A stretch of 64,000 bases of DNA, taken from assembly GCA_964550795.1 (NCBI GenBank), contig CAZKBH010000012.1, positions 33,136 to 97,135 of the forward strand, in the 5' to 3' direction. Source of the stretch: M3007 sp964550795. Its GTDB lineage: Bacteria; Bacteroidota; Bacteroidia; Chitinophagales; Saprospiraceae. The notes beneath the pieces were generated by a model. It had not been told where the DNA came from and made no database searches. It saw only the letters and a program-made list of their open reading frames with translations. Shown piece by piece: positions 37,664 through 46,903 of this stretch. Position numbers and translations under genes: made by a program. Position 1 is the stretch's first letter. Each line of letters opens with the position of its first letter.

Positions 37664-37700
37664 GGAAAAGTGCCAAACATTGCATCCCAAACACGTTGAA

Positions 37701-37729
37701 TTGGTCCATTCATTTGACCACTATATTTG
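37701..37729 (+). promoter_or_regulatory. Promoter of the TPR protein gene
   Basis: TTGG at 37701 and TATATTTG at 37722-37729 are spaced as in Bacteroidetes promoters; the ATG follows at 37734, so the leader is only a few bases. Confidence 0.5.
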
Positions 37730-37733
37730 CAAC

Positions 37734-39272
37734 ATGAAAAAACGACAGGCTTACACCAATTCCTTCATACTTTCCCTTTGTTTCGTCATTTGGACGGCAT
37801 TTACGCCTTCTTTGAATAGTTTTTATGCCCAAAATACCATTGGCGGCAAGGTTGTATCTGTGCCAGAAGCGGAGGTGAAACGCCAAAGCCAGTTTCTCAT
37901 GGCCGAGCGGGAGCGATTGTTGAACAATTTTGACAACGCCCTGGATCGCTATAAAAAATTCACGTACGACAACCCGAAGATTGACGCTGGATGGTATGGC
38001 CTGGCCCGTACCTACACTTCGCTGAAAGACTTTCCAAACGCCTTGGAATCTATCAACAAGGCGACGGAATTGGATCCCAACAACGAGTGGTACAGCATCT
38101 ACAAGGCGGATATTTTGGAAAAAGTCGGCCGTATTTCGGAGGCTGTTGGCGTGTATGAAGCCATGGTCAAAAGATTCCCCAAAACGACGGAGTTTTATGA
38201 ACGGCTCGCATACTTGCACCTCCAAAATGAAGACCCCAAACGCGCGCTGAAGGTGTTGGACAAATGGGAAGAACTGGTTGGTGTGAATGAGGAAATTGTT
38301 TTTAAAAAACACGTGGTGTATATCGGACTGGGGGACGTAAAAAAAGCGGCTGCGGAGTACAAAAAGTTGTCAGACGCCTTTCCGAATGAACTAAAATATC
38401 GGCGCGAACTGGCTCAGTATTACCAGCAAATTGGCGATCAAACCAACGCCCGCGCCGCTTTTGAGGAAATTCTCCGCAGAAACCCCGACGATCCCGTCGC
38501 GCGCATGGCGTTGGCGGGTGGGCAAAACAATTCTGACGCCGCCAAATTGCTCGCAATGCGCCCGCTTATAGACGACCCTTTGGTGCCAATAGATGAAAAA
38601 GTGAAGGCAATCATGCCTTTTATAGAGAAATTGAACTCGGGACAAGATGCAGTGCTGACTCAAAATCTGTTGGATCTGGCCGTTTTGCTCGAAAAACATC
38701 ATGCTGACGACGCCAAAGCCTGGAGCCTTTCGGGTGATTTGTTTTACCATGCCAATCAACCCGCAGCGGCTTTGGAGCGCTATCGCAGGTGCATTGAACT
38801 AAACCCGACCGTGTTTGCTGTTTGGGACAACACTTTAACCTTGCTGGCTGCAGAAAAAAAGTTTGATGAATTGCTCCGTACCGCCGAGCGTGCCATGGAT
38901 GCCTTTCCAAATCAACCCAAGGCATACTTTTACTACGGCGCAGCAGCCAACATCAACGGTCGTCCAGACGATGCGCTGTCCCAGCTGGAGCAGGGTCTTC
39001 TGATGACTTCCACCAATATCGGCCTGCGCCTGGATATCATTGACCAAATAGGTCTTGCATTGATTGGGAAAAAGGATTTCGCAGGGGCAATCGCCCGGTA
39101 CGAACAAAGTTTGTCCAAAGGCGGAGATCAGCACCCGGGGATCTTGGAGCACCTTGGTGATGCTTTTGCTTTAAAAGGTCAAGGTGCTCAGGCCGTTGAG
39201 TATTGGAAAAAAGCCAATGCGATTCGACGCTCGCCGGTGTTGGAGCAAAAGATTAGCGAGGGAAAGTTGTAG
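37734..39272 (+). CDS. Exported TPR-repeat protein
   Basis: The 512-residue product has a signal sequence (FILSLCFVIWTAFTPSLNSFYAQ) and then at least eight helical TPR or Sel1-like units (AEALERYRRCIELNP and similar patterns). TPR proteins act as scaffolds; in Bacteroidetes such exported ones often accompany outer-membrane or type IX secretion genes, but no specific partner is adjacent. ATG 37734 follows its promoter directly, so the longer frame upstream is rejected. Function unknown beyond scaffolding. Confidence 0.8.
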   Translation: MKKRQAYTNSFILSLCFVIWTAFTPSLNSFYAQNTIGGKVVSVPEAEVKRQSQFLMAERERLLNNFDNALDRYKKFTYDNPKIDAGWYGLARTYTSLKDFPNALESINKATELDPNNEWYSIYKADILEKVGRISEAVGVYEAMVKRFPKTTEFYERLAYLHLQNEDPKRALKVLDKWEELVGVNEEIVFKKHVVYIGLGDVKKAAAEYKKLSDAFPNELKYRRELAQYYQQIGDQTNARAAFEEILRRNPDDPVARMALAGGQNNSDAAKLLAMRPLIDDPLVPIDEKVKAIMPFIEKLNSGQDAVLTQNLLDLAVLLEKHHADDAKAWSLSGDLFYHANQPAAALERYRRCIELNPTVFAVWDNTLTLLAAEKKFDELLRTAERAMDAFPNQPKAYFYYGAAANINGRPDDALSQLEQGLLMTSTNIGLRLDIIDQIGLALIGKKDFAGAIARYEQSLSKGGDQHPGILEHLGDAFALKGQGAQAVEYWKKANAIRRSPVLEQKISEGKL

Positions 39273-39289
39273 TATTATTCGTGAGCAAT

Positions 39290-39392
39290 ATTCGGGGTGC
39301 GACTCCAAGTCGCACCCCGAATGATCTCTACTCAGGGTGCGACTTGATACGTGAGCCTTATTCGGGGTGCGACTTGGAGTCGCACCCCGAAT
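39290..39392. repeat. Pair of 33-bp palindromes
   Basis: Two 33-bp palindromes (39290-39322 and 39360-39392) share ATTCGGGGTGCGACT arms with the central triplet inverted between copies (CCA in one, TGG in the other). A half-copy TCAGGGTGCGACTTG lies between them. They sit in the 39273-39397 gap between the TPR and TraB/GumN genes, which is otherwise empty. Confidence 0.85.
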
Positions 39393-39397
39393 ATCGT

Positions 39398-40195
39398 CTA
39401 AACTTCAAAATCCACCCCACGCACTTTAAATCCTGCCTTTTTAAGCAAGCGCAACATGCCTTTGCCCCCCGCAAGGTGTCCCGCACCGACGGCACAGAAC
39501 AGCGTCTGTGTTTGTGCAATTTCCACAAAACGTTTGGTCATCAAACGGTTGCGTCGGTAAATCAGGATCTTTCGCATCCCTTTTGCGTCTTTTTTGGCCG
39601 ATTGGTAAAGTCCCTGAATGTCGCCTTTCGCATACCGTTGCATCATTTTTTGGAGTCGGGTCTTATGTCGGCCATGGTTTTTGAGCAACCAGGTGAGTCC
39701 CTTGAGGTGCTGTTCAAACGGGATTTGTTGCAAGGTGTCAATTTGGTCAGCAAACGTCTCTACTCCGGTGGTTTCCTTGCCAAGAGATCGAGCAATTTTC
39801 CAAAGCGTTTCATCGAGCGAATGCGCGGATTCTTCCAACAAAAAAGCCATGCTTAGGGCTGTGCTGACGCTCATCGGATGTTGATAACGGAATACTTCGG
39901 CGCTGACGCCCAATTTTTCCTGCGCGTATCGGTCCAGATTTCTCCAGGCCTGCGGACTGAGCCATTGTTCGAGGTCTTTATCTGCGGGCAATAACAGGGC
40001 TGTTGTCAAAGCTGCCGTATCGGTTTCGGCAAAGTCAAATTCTGTTGCAAATACTTGACATTCAGCAAGATACCGTTGTGCCAATTCGAGCCAGCCAAAT
40101 GCCCGCAGGTCTCGCACATGCATGGTACCGAAGAGGTAGGAAGCCGGGCCGCCGCCTGGAGGCAATATTTTCCAAAGCAAGGTGTTTTTCGTCAT
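39398..40195 (-). CDS. TraB/GumN family protein
   Basis: The 265-residue product has the family pattern GTMHVRDLRAFGW near the N-terminus and the conserved C-terminal GAGHLAG motif. TraB/GumN-like proteins occur widely, including human TIKI proteases, and are thought to be metal-dependent peptidases, but their bacterial substrates are mostly unknown. No signal peptide is clear. The gene points toward the palindrome pair and is preceded by the unknown membrane protein gene at 40250. Confidence 0.8.
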   Translation of the reverse strand: MTKNTLLWKILPPGGGPASYLFGTMHVRDLRAFGWLELAQRYLAECQVFATEFDFAETDTAALTTALLLPADKDLEQWLSPQAWRNLDRYAQEKLGVSAEVFRYQHPMSVSTALSMAFLLEESAHSLDETLWKIARSLGKETTGVETFADQIDTLQQIPFEQHLKGLTWLLKNHGRHKTRLQKMMQRYAKGDIQGLYQSAKKDAKGMRKILIYRRNRLMTKRFVEIAQTQTLFCAVGAGHLAGGKGMLRLLKKAGFKVRGVDFEV

Positions 40196-40249
40196 TTTTT
40201 CTAAGTCAAACAGTTCAAAAAACCAACAACAGTGCAGCCGTCAAATGGC

Positions 40250-41791
40250 TCATTTCAGTCCGCGCACCAAAAATTTTCCGCTTTTCAAATCAGAACTTTG
40301 GAATGCCCTTGTAAAATTATCGGCCGCGGTTTGGGCCTCAGCCTCGCTGGGGTAAATATCCCCAATCCAAACCAGCCATCCTTCCCGATCGTCCGCGATG
40401 CACTTCTGGGAGGCCGAGTAGCAGGTTAGGCCGCTTTTGGCACTGATTTCCCGCACGCGCCGTGTGGCTTCGTCTGAAGTGCCAAAAGCATTATCCTGCA
40501 CAAACCAGCCTTTTTTTGTTCTCAATATCGTACAGCCCGCATCCTTCCTGAGGGCTGATTGAGGCACGGGTTCCGGACTTTCGCCGTATTCATCGGCTTC
40601 ATCGCCACCAGATAGATTGATGGTGTTTTCCTCGTCTTCGAATTTTTTGTTTTTTGAAACTGGAAATTGCTTGGGAACGCCCGTTGGTTTACCGTCTAAG
40701 GGAATGATTTCTCCATCAATTTGAGGGCCATAAACGTCCTCGGGATTTTCGCCATTTTTGGTGCGCAGTTGCAGTTCTTCGAGGTCTGAAATCAGGGCTT
40801 CTCTAAAGGTAACCACCCGCCAAAAAAGCAGGGAAAGTATCAAAAAAGCCAAAAAAGCGACCCATTTCTGCACGCCTTGTGCTTGCATAAACCGGGAATA
40901 AGCTGAAGTGGTTTGCCCAAATGGTTTACGCAAAAAGCCCCATACGTTCCGTTTGAACGGGTCAATTACCAGGTAGTGCAGGGGCCGGAAAATCTTATTG
41001 CTCAGCGCGGTCATCGCATTGGGCACTTTGGGCCTCCGCGCGGCCATGGTTTCTACATTTTGGCTAAAAGATTGGTACCACTGCGCCCGGGTAACCCACT
41101 GCGTCATTTTTCGATCTTTCCCAAAAATACCCAATCTGGACGGGTCTATAACTTTCCGCACGCCCCCTTCGAGGGGTATAATCGCCAGGCCAATTCCGTT
41201 GTAAACGCATTGATTGCGCAGTTCGAGGAGATATGGATCATTTGGTGAGGGGAAAACGTCTTCCGCTATCGCGACCCATTGTTCGTCGGCGAAATATTGT
41301 TTAAACTGTTGAATCGCAAAGATGTAGCGGTATTTTCGCCAGCCACGCATGAGGAAATACCAGGCAAAAAAACCAATCATCCCTGCGCCGAACAGCAAGC
41401 CCAGATTGCCCACGGTTTTTAGTTTCACCAGCCAGACGAAGTCTGTTTCAAAAAAATAAATATAGGCTAAGGTGGCACAAACCAGCCCGAATGCGCTGCA
41501 ATCCCAGAGAAAATAGTTGAAATTGAGTTGGTATTTTACCTCCTCGGCTTTGTCTCGGGAAGTGGCTTCGTAAGTACAAATGAACGGTGATCCGTCTGAT
41601 TTTCGGAATGAGATTTTACCATCCGCCACCCAGCCTTCTTTGCTCACATTGTCGAGCTCTACCGAAACAGAATTGGCGATGGGTTCATAGCGGTTTTTGT
41701 AAAAATCGCGCAAGAAGGGCACAAATCGTCGCTTTACCTCGTCTTCCGAGAGGCTGGTAATGGGCGGGGTAAAGGATTGACTTTCTTGCAT
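40250..41791 (-). CDS. Membrane protein of unknown function with SPOR-like C-terminus
   Basis: The 513-residue product starts with about 90 soluble residues, then two close hydrophobic segments (about residues 92-114 and 127-148), a cytoplasmic or periplasmic middle part, a third segment near 309-327 and a C-terminal part that resembles SPOR-type peptidoglycan-binding modules (GWFVQDNAFGTSDEA ... LVWIGDIYPSEAEAQTAADNF). I do not recognise a named family. A TAnnTTTG box at 41812-41819 precedes the ATG. A link to cell division or wall binding is possible through the SPOR-like region, but unproven. Confidence 0.6.
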   Translation of the reverse strand: MQESQSFTPPITSLSEDEVKRRFVPFLRDFYKNRYEPIANSVSVELDNVSKEGWVADGKISFRKSDGSPFICTYEATSRDKAEEVKYQLNFNYFLWDCSAFGLVCATLAYIYFFETDFVWLVKLKTVGNLGLLFGAGMIGFFAWYFLMRGWRKYRYIFAIQQFKQYFADEQWVAIAEDVFPSPNDPYLLELRNQCVYNGIGLAIIPLEGGVRKVIDPSRLGIFGKDRKMTQWVTRAQWYQSFSQNVETMAARRPKVPNAMTALSNKIFRPLHYLVIDPFKRNVWGFLRKPFGQTTSAYSRFMQAQGVQKWVAFLAFLILSLLFWRVVTFREALISDLEELQLRTKNGENPEDVYGPQIDGEIIPLDGKPTGVPKQFPVSKNKKFEDEENTINLSGGDEADEYGESPEPVPQSALRKDAGCTILRTKKGWFVQDNAFGTSDEATRRVREISAKSGLTCYSASQKCIADDREGWLVWIGDIYPSEAEAQTAADNFTRAFQSSDLKSGKFLVRGLK

Positions 41792-41811
41792 TTGTGCGAA
41801 AAAATGATTGG

Positions 41812-41819
41812 CAAATGTA
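41812..41819 (-). promoter_or_regulatory. -7 box of the 513-residue membrane protein gene
   Basis: The reverse complement TACATTTG fits TAnnTTTG and lies 21 bases before the start codon. Confidence 0.5.
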
Positions 41820-41834
41820 GCTCAAATCCTCAAA

Positions 41835-42806
41835 TCACCAAGTCACGACCACGCCAGCATACGCCAAGCCGCCCCCGAAACCAATCATCATAATTTTGTC
41901 GCCGCGTCTGACTTTACCGGAACGGATTGCATTGCACAGCGCAATTGGAATACTGGCTGAAGAGGTATTGCCAAAATCAACGATACTTTCCAGCGTTTTT
42001 TCCATCGGGAAGCCTGATTCATTAGAAATGGCTTCGAGGATCCGAAGATTCGCACTGTGCGGCACAAACCAGTCTATTTCTTCCAATGTTAGCCCATTTG
42101 CAGCCGCTAAAATGGGCATTTGTTCGGCCACTTTGGTTACGGCCCATTTGAATACTTTTCGCCCATTTTGCACGATGCAGCGGTTCATGACCAATGGGTG
42201 ACCGTCAATGCTGGTCGCGAGTCCAGAGAGGTAAAGATCGGGGCCGCCTTCTCCATTTGCGCCGGTAATCCCCACGCCCACATTTCCAATTTCATCCGCT
42301 TCGATCAGTACCGCCGCAGCGGCATCTCCAAAAAGCATACAGGATGTACGATCCGTAAAATCTGTGATTTTGGAGAGTGTTTCTCCGCCAATGACCAGTA
42401 TTTTTTTGTGTACACCCCCTGCAATCAGGCCTTTTGCCATGATGACCCCGTAGGAAAAACCTGCGCAAGCGGCATAAATATCCAAAGCGCCGGCGCGCGA
42501 CAATGATAGTCGGTGCTGTACCCTGCACGCCATGCTGGGCATTGGTTGGTCCGGGGAAGTAGTGGCCACCAGGATCATATCCACGTCGTCGAGCGAAACT
42601 TCGGGATGATGTTGAGCGAGGTCTTGCACGGCTTTGACGCACAAATCACTTGTAAATTCATCGGGGCCAGTATGATACCTTGTTTTAATGCCTGTTCGAG
42701 ACAGAATCCACTCCTCGGTGGTATCAATTAAGGTTTCAAAAAAATCATTGGTGATTTGTTTTTCGGGCACGGCCATCCCGATGGCGGAGAAGCGGGCGTT
42801 TGCCAT
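41835..42806 (-). CDS. fabH: 3-oxoacyl-ACP synthase III (FabH-like)
   Basis: The 323-residue enzyme shows the KAS III triad: Cys114 in YAACAGFSYG, His250 in FVPHSANLRI and Asn280 in DFGNTSSAS. It begins fatty acid synthesis by joining an acyl-CoA to malonyl-ACP. A Bacteroidetes genome often has several FabH-like genes, some used for secondary metabolites, but this one has no such neighbours. A TAnnTTTG box at 42883-42890 precedes it. Length and start are normal. Confidence 0.9.
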   Translation of the reverse strand: MANARFSAIGMAVPEKQITNDFFETLIDTTEEWILSRTGIKTRYHTGPDEFTSDLCVKAVQDLAQHHPEVSLDDVDMILVATTSPDQPMPSMACRVQHRLSLSRAGALDIYAACAGFSYGVIMAKGLIAGGVHKKILVIGGETLSKITDFTDRTSCMLFGDAAAAVLIEADEIGNVGVGITGANGEGGPDLYLSGLATSIDGHPLVMNRCIVQNGRKVFKWAVTKVAEQMPILAAANGLTLEEIDWFVPHSANLRILEAISNESGFPMEKTLESIVDFGNTSSASIPIALCNAIRSGKVRRGDKIMMIGFGGGLAYAGVVVTW

Positions 42807-42882
42807 AAATGTTTAAAAATTTAGACGTTTCATAAGCTGTGGTGGTTGAAACGCCAGACGTAAAATGAATTAATGGGCGCAG

Positions 42883-42890
42883 CAAAAGTA
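42883..42890 (-). promoter_or_regulatory. -7 box of fabH
   Basis: The reverse complement TACTTTTG fits TAnnTTTG and lies 77 bases before the fabH ATG, giving an untranslated leader of about 70 bases. Confidence 0.5.
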
Positions 42891-42990
42891 GCCGCTAAGG
42901 GCGGTCGTTTTGCTATTTGTAAAATCAAAATGAAATTCAAGACAAATAAAATACACATTTCTCCAAAGCCGAAGGAGATTTGCCCCAATT

Positions 42991-44247
42991 ATGAAATCAG
43001 ATCTCACCGCCGAAGAAAAAAAGAAGGCCATANNNNNNNNNNTGAAATCACATATTTTTCAATTGAATCGAATTGCGAGAAAACGCAGCCGCATAATACT
43101 GGGTTTGATGTCGGGTACCTCTTTGGATGGCCTGGACCTTGCACTTTGCCAAATTTCCGGAGCTGGTCAGGGCACTCGCGTGAAGGTTTTACACTTCGAT
43201 ACCTTGCCGTACGAGGAAGATTTTAAAGCTGAAATCAGGCGTGTTTTTGCCCAAAAACAGATTGATTTTCAGCACCTTGTGTTGTTAAATGAAGTTATTG
43301 CCGAGCGACACGCCGCGTTGATCAATGAATGTTTGGCCAATTGGGGTGTTGCGGCAAGTGAGGTTGACCTGATTGCTTCGCATGGCCAAACGGTTTTTCA
43401 TGCGCCGAGGGTTTTTCACGGGCTGCCCAATTATCCCAATGCCACGCTTCAAATTGGTGATGGAGACCATTTGGCGGTCAGAACGGGTATTTTGACGGTA
43501 TCAGATTTTAGGCAAAAACACATCGCAGTGGGTGGAGAAGGGGCGCCGCTTGCACTTTATGGCGATTATTTCTTGTTCTCCAAAAAAGGAGAAGAACGGT
43601 ATTTGCTTAATATTGGCGGCATTGCAAACTTTACGTATTTACCTGCCAATCAATCACTTAGCAGTGCATTTGCCACAGATACGGGTCCCGGGAATACGTT
43701 GCTGGATGCTTTTGCGCGTACCATATTTGGTTTGCCTTTTGATGAGTCTGCCCGTTTGGCTTTGCTTGGGCGCGTTGACGAACGCCTGTTAGAAATTTTG
43801 AAATCTGAGCCGTTTTTTGCCAAACCACTTCCAAAAACCATCGGGCCCGAGTTGTTTTCCCTGGAATGGGCCAAAGCGGCCATTGATCAATTACCAAAAG
43901 GCAACCCGAATCCTTACGATGTGATGGCTACACTCACAAAACTCACGGCAGATACGATTGCAGCGGCCATTAAACAGACGGCTGAAAAAGTTTCCAACAA
44001 TCCTACTGCTGCCATTTATCTAAGCGGTGGAGGCGCACACAACCCATTGATTTTGAGTCATTTAAAAACCATGTTGCCGAAGTTTAAAATTTATCCTATG
44101 CTAAAGCTCGGCATTGACGGAGATGCCAAGGAGGCGGTTTTATTTGCCGTCTTGGCCAATGAAACCGTGGCCGGCAGGGTAGGGGAAGGGGAACAGTTGG
44201 GCGGCGTTCCCTTGGTTGGAATGGGAAAGATTTCGTTTCCGGGTTAG
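42991..44247 (+). CDS. anmK: Anhydro-N-acetylmuramic acid kinase, start uncertain at a gap
   Basis: After the ten Ns at 43033-43042 the product reads (M)KSHIFQLN and then shows the AnmK pattern: GLMSGTSLDGLDLA, LIASHGQTVFH, LQIGDGDHLAVRTG, GGEGAPLALYGDYF, TDTGPGNTLLDAF and SGGGAHNP. The enzyme cleaves and phosphorylates anhydro-MurNAc from wall recycling to MurNAc-6-phosphate. The visible post-gap part alone gives about 401 residues, already slightly longer than usual. The 14 codons before the gap (ATG 42991) also begin MKS and might belong to another gene or to this one; the ten Ns keep frame only by chance. Confidence 0.85.
   Translation: MKSDLTAEEKKKAIXXXXKSHIFQLNRIARKRSRIILGLMSGTSLDGLDLALCQISGAGQGTRVKVLHFDTLPYEEDFKAEIRRVFAQKQIDFQHLVLLNEVIAERHAALINECLANWGVAASEVDLIASHGQTVFHAPRVFHGLPNYPNATLQIGDGDHLAVRTGILTVSDFRQKHIAVGGEGAPLALYGDYFLFSKKGEERYLLNIGGIANFTYLPANQSLSSAFATDTGPGNTLLDAFARTIFGLPFDESARLALLGRVDERLLEILKSEPFFAKPLPKTIGPELFSLEWAKAAIDQLPKGNPNPYDVMATLTKLTADTIAAAIKQTAEKVSNNPTAAIYLSGGGAHNPLILSHLKTMLPKFKIYPMLKLGIDGDAKEAVLFAVLANETVAGRVGEGEQLGGVPLVGMGKISFPG
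43033..43042. other. Assembly gap (10 N)
   Basis: The run lies before anmK. TGAAATCA occurs on both sides (42992-42999 and 43043-43050), so a collapsed or duplicated junction is possible. Confidence 0.98.
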
Positions 44248-44322
44248 CACTGGGTTCGCATAAACCAACTCCAAATCCCGAGAGTCGGCAAACGCGCCCT
44301 TAATGGCGCAGAAGCATATATA

Positions 44323-44342
44323 AAGGGGCGTAAACGCCCCTT
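44323..44342. terminator. GC-rich hairpin between anmK and kdsB
   Basis: AAGGGGCG-TAAA-CGCCCCTT forms a perfect 8-bp stem between the convergent anmK and kdsB genes. It overlaps the end of kdsB by two bases. Confidence 0.65.
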
Positions 44343-45114
44343 ATCCCGACGGCCTGAAGGCCATACCACCGCTCTTGAGCCGCCACAGTTCAGACAACCC
44401 CTCCAAATCCTCCGGCGTATCAATCCCCAAGGTTTCCCATTCCGTAATACCCACAGCGATTCGAATTCCGTGTTCCAGCCAGCGCAATTGCTCCAGGGAT
44501 TCAGCTTTTTCGAGTGGGCTGGGGGAGAGGCTCGCCACCTCCATCAGGGCATCGCGGTGGAACCCGTACAGTCCAATGTGTTTGTAATAATCCTGGTGTT
44601 CCAGCCATTTTTCTGGCGCAATGCCGCGCAGGTACGGAATGGGGTGCCGACTAAAATAGATGGCCCCATAAGTGCCAGAAAAGACTATTTTCACAATATT
44701 GGGGTTGTTTAGCAATTCTAATCGTTCAATTTTTTTGGCTAAAGTTGCAATACGAGCGGTTGGATGATGCAGAAAAGTGTCGGCCAGGAGGTCTATTTGT
44801 GCTGGCTGGATAAAGGGTTCATCGCCTTGCACATTCAGAATAATGTGGGCTTCCGGGAAATGTTGCGCCACCTCGGCGCAGCGATCTGTTCCGCTGGGAT
44901 GCTCGGGGCTGGTCATCAGGGCTTCCCCGCCCAAATCGAGCACATGTTGGAGAATCCGCGCATCGTCGGTAGCAACAATGGCCCGATCTACGCGTTCAGA
45001 TTGGTTAACTTGTTCTAAAACCCGTTGAATCATGCTTTTTCCCGCGATATTCGCAAGAGGTTTGCCGGGGAAACGCGTAGAAGCCCATCGGGCTGGAATA
45101 ACAGCGAGTACCAT
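44341..45114 (-). CDS. kdsB: 3-deoxy-D-manno-octulosonate cytidylyltransferase
   Basis: The 257-residue enzyme has the family motifs PARWASTRFPGKPL, HPSGTDRCAEVA, LNVQGDEPF and YYKHIGLYGFHRDAL with a C-terminal QLRWLEHG. It activates KDO with CTP for lipopolysaccharide core assembly, consistent with a Gram-negative envelope. The convergent anmK gene ends 93 bases away. The upstream gap holds the divergent LysM gene promoter. Confidence 0.95.
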   Translation of the reverse strand: MVLAVIPARWASTRFPGKPLANIAGKSMIQRVLEQVNQSERVDRAIVATDDARILQHVLDLGGEALMTSPEHPSGTDRCAEVAQHFPEAHIILNVQGDEPFIQPAQIDLLADTFLHHPTARIATLAKKIERLELLNNPNIVKIVFSGTYGAIYFSRHPIPYLRGIAPEKWLEHQDYYKHIGLYGFHRDALMEVASLSPSPLEKAESLEQLRWLEHGIRIAVGITEWETLGIDTPEDLEGLSELWRLKSGGMAFRPSG

Positions 45115-45144
45115 AATTATTTTTCAGAGCGTGCGTGAGTGGTG

Positions 45145-45152
45145 TACTTTTG
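45145..45152 (+). promoter_or_regulatory. -7 box of the LysM gene
   Basis: TACTTTTG fits TAnnTTTG and lies 32 bases before the ATG at 45185, supporting that start over the longer frame from 45032. Confidence 0.55.
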
Positions 45153-45184
45153 CGGGAAACATCCCAGTTGCCAATTCAAAATCT

Positions 45185-46030
45185 ATGAGAAAAACATTCC
45201 CTTTTTTGCTTTTTTGCTTCTTTTTTCCCGTTTTGTTGCGTGGTCAGGAGGAGCGGCCGAGTCCCCTGCTAAACGCGCGTGACACCCTTTTACTCACGGT
45301 AGAGGATGGCAAGAAATTTATTCATCACCCAATTAAAGCCAAACAGACCCTTTTTTCTATTTCTCGGTACTACAACCTTGGCCTGGACGAGTTGTTTGAG
45401 ATCAATCCCGCATTTCGGTACGATCCAAGCTTACGCGTAGGAAGCAGGATAAAAATTCCTATCCCGAACAAGGCGATTAAGCGCTACAAAAGTAGCAGCT
45501 TCGTAGCTTCCAAGAACACGTCTATTTATTATGTGGTTCAGCCGGGTGATAACCTTTATCAGATTTCAAAGCGTTATTTTGAAATGCCTATAGACAGTAT
45601 TGCCAAACGCAATCGCTTGAAAAACAATGAGATAAAGCCAGGACAGCGTCTCCATATTGGTTGGATAGGCATTGAAGGCGTACATGCGGAATGGCGGCCG
45701 GCTCAACCTACTACGGCTTCAGACGTGCTTAAATCCCGTTATCAGGAAGAAAAAAAGTCCAAAAAAGAAATTTCTGCACAGGGCGTGTGCTATTGGCCAA
45801 AAGACAGCAAAGAAAAAGGTTCTTTATATGCACTCCACCGGGATGCAGCGATTGGAACCACCATTCAGGTTAACAACCCAATGAGTAACCGCATTATTTT
45901 TGCCAGAGTAATTGGCCGTATCCCAGAGGCTTATGAACGCAACATTGAAGTGATTCTTTCCCCTGAGGCTGCGCGGAACCTTGGTGCCCGCGACCCTCGT
46001 TTTTTTGTCAAAACAACTTATCTAAAATAG
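45185..46030 (+). CDS. Exported protein with two LysM domains and a DPBB-like C-terminus
   Basis: The 281-residue product has a signal peptide (PFLLFCFFFPVLLRGQ), a first LysM near residues 45-90 (KQTLFSISRYYNLGLDELFEINP), a second near 115-160 (YVVQPGDNLYQISKRYF) and a C-terminal region with the double-psi beta-barrel pattern (GVCYWPKDS, TTIQVNNPMSNRIIFARVIGR), the RlpA-like fold. LysM binds peptidoglycan, so a periplasmic wall-associated role is likely. Start at ATG 45185 fits the promoter. Confidence 0.85.
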   Translation: MRKTFPFLLFCFFFPVLLRGQEERPSPLLNARDTLLLTVEDGKKFIHHPIKAKQTLFSISRYYNLGLDELFEINPAFRYDPSLRVGSRIKIPIPNKAIKRYKSSSFVASKNTSIYYVVQPGDNLYQISKRYFEMPIDSIAKRNRLKNNEIKPGQRLHIGWIGIEGVHAEWRPAQPTTASDVLKSRYQEEKKSKKEISAQGVCYWPKDSKEKGSLYALHRDAAIGTTIQVNNPMSNRIIFARVIGRIPEAYERNIEVILSPEAARNLGARDPRFFVKTTYLK

Positions 46031-46069
46031 CAAACAGGGTAAAACCCTTCCGCGACAAATTTCTGGTAC

Positions 46070-46903
46070 ATGAACAAAGTTTTTCTTCTTGCTAATCTAT
46101 TGGCTTTCACCTTGTTATCTTGCAAACAGGATCCCAAAGTTGCTAGTCAAAATGGTGCACCTTCCCATATTCAAGCAGGCGATCAAGCCAACCCGAGGGT
46201 TTTGGCGGGACACTGGATTGCACTCGATTTTTGCTCCTATGCCAGCCAGTACGGCTCTGTTTTAGGCGCTATGAATAATGCCCATTTGCCCTACGCGTAT
46301 GCGATTACCTTCAACCCGACAAAACCAGACAGCGCGCTTTGTTTCAACGCCTCTGAATCCTGGACGCTACCTATGCGTTACAAATCGGATACTTTGGAAT
46401 TGATTGGGGCAAGAGCCGGGAAATCCGTGTTCTTGATTTACCACTCGACTGGAGAAAAGGACATAACAATGATTGACCCAACCGGCCCTAGGATTCAAAT
46501 GGATCATTTTATCAAATCCAAAGCGGGCGCTGCTGATGGATATTTATCCTTCACCACAGCCTTGAATCACCATCTTTTTAATGGCGTTTTTACCCCGATT
46601 GGAAAAGGCGCTGGTGAAAAAATCATGTTTACGCCCGGCGGTTTTTTGCAAGGCATGAAGGAATATGACCGATATCAAGTTTGCACCGGCGGGGATTGTT
46701 TCGTGGCAGGTCAGGACATTGACGTCGTCACATTTTTCAACTCCAAGGATCAGGAAAAAACTTCCAAAATGTTTGGCTACCGTTACAATGGCCAAAATGA
46801 CACCCTGACCTTCTACAATTTGGCAAACACCAATACAGAGGAAAAAGGCGCTTACAAAGTGGCCGCGCCTGCCTATAAATTCGCTCGAAAAAAGTCTCAA
46901 TAA
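46070..46903 (+). CDS. Lipoprotein of unknown function
   Basis: The 277-residue product has a lipobox (FTLLSC, Cys at residue 18) and no recognisable domain. The mature part contains DFCSYASQYGSVLGAMNNAH, a long hydrophilic region and Cys pairs such as YQVCTGGDC. It is encoded directly before ribH: the TAA stop overlaps the ATG of ribH (TAATG), so the two are likely translated from one transcript. A role linked to riboflavin is not indicated; it is probably a chance neighbour. Confidence 0.75.
   Translation: MNKVFLLANLLAFTLLSCKQDPKVASQNGAPSHIQAGDQANPRVLAGHWIALDFCSYASQYGSVLGAMNNAHLPYAYAITFNPTKPDSALCFNASESWTLPMRYKSDTLELIGARAGKSVFLIYHSTGEKDITMIDPTGPRIQMDHFIKSKAGAADGYLSFTTALNHHLFNGVFTPIGKGAGEKIMFTPGGFLQGMKEYDRYQVCTGGDCFVAGQDIDVVTFFNSKDQEKTSKMFGYRYNGQNDTLTFYNLANTNTEEKGAYKVAAPAYKFARKKSQ

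Noticed and set aside
43033..43042. A fusion of MKSDLTAEEKKKAI to anmK
   Set aside because: The frame is kept only because ten Ns are a placeholder; the same TGAAATCA on both sides suggests an unresolved junction.
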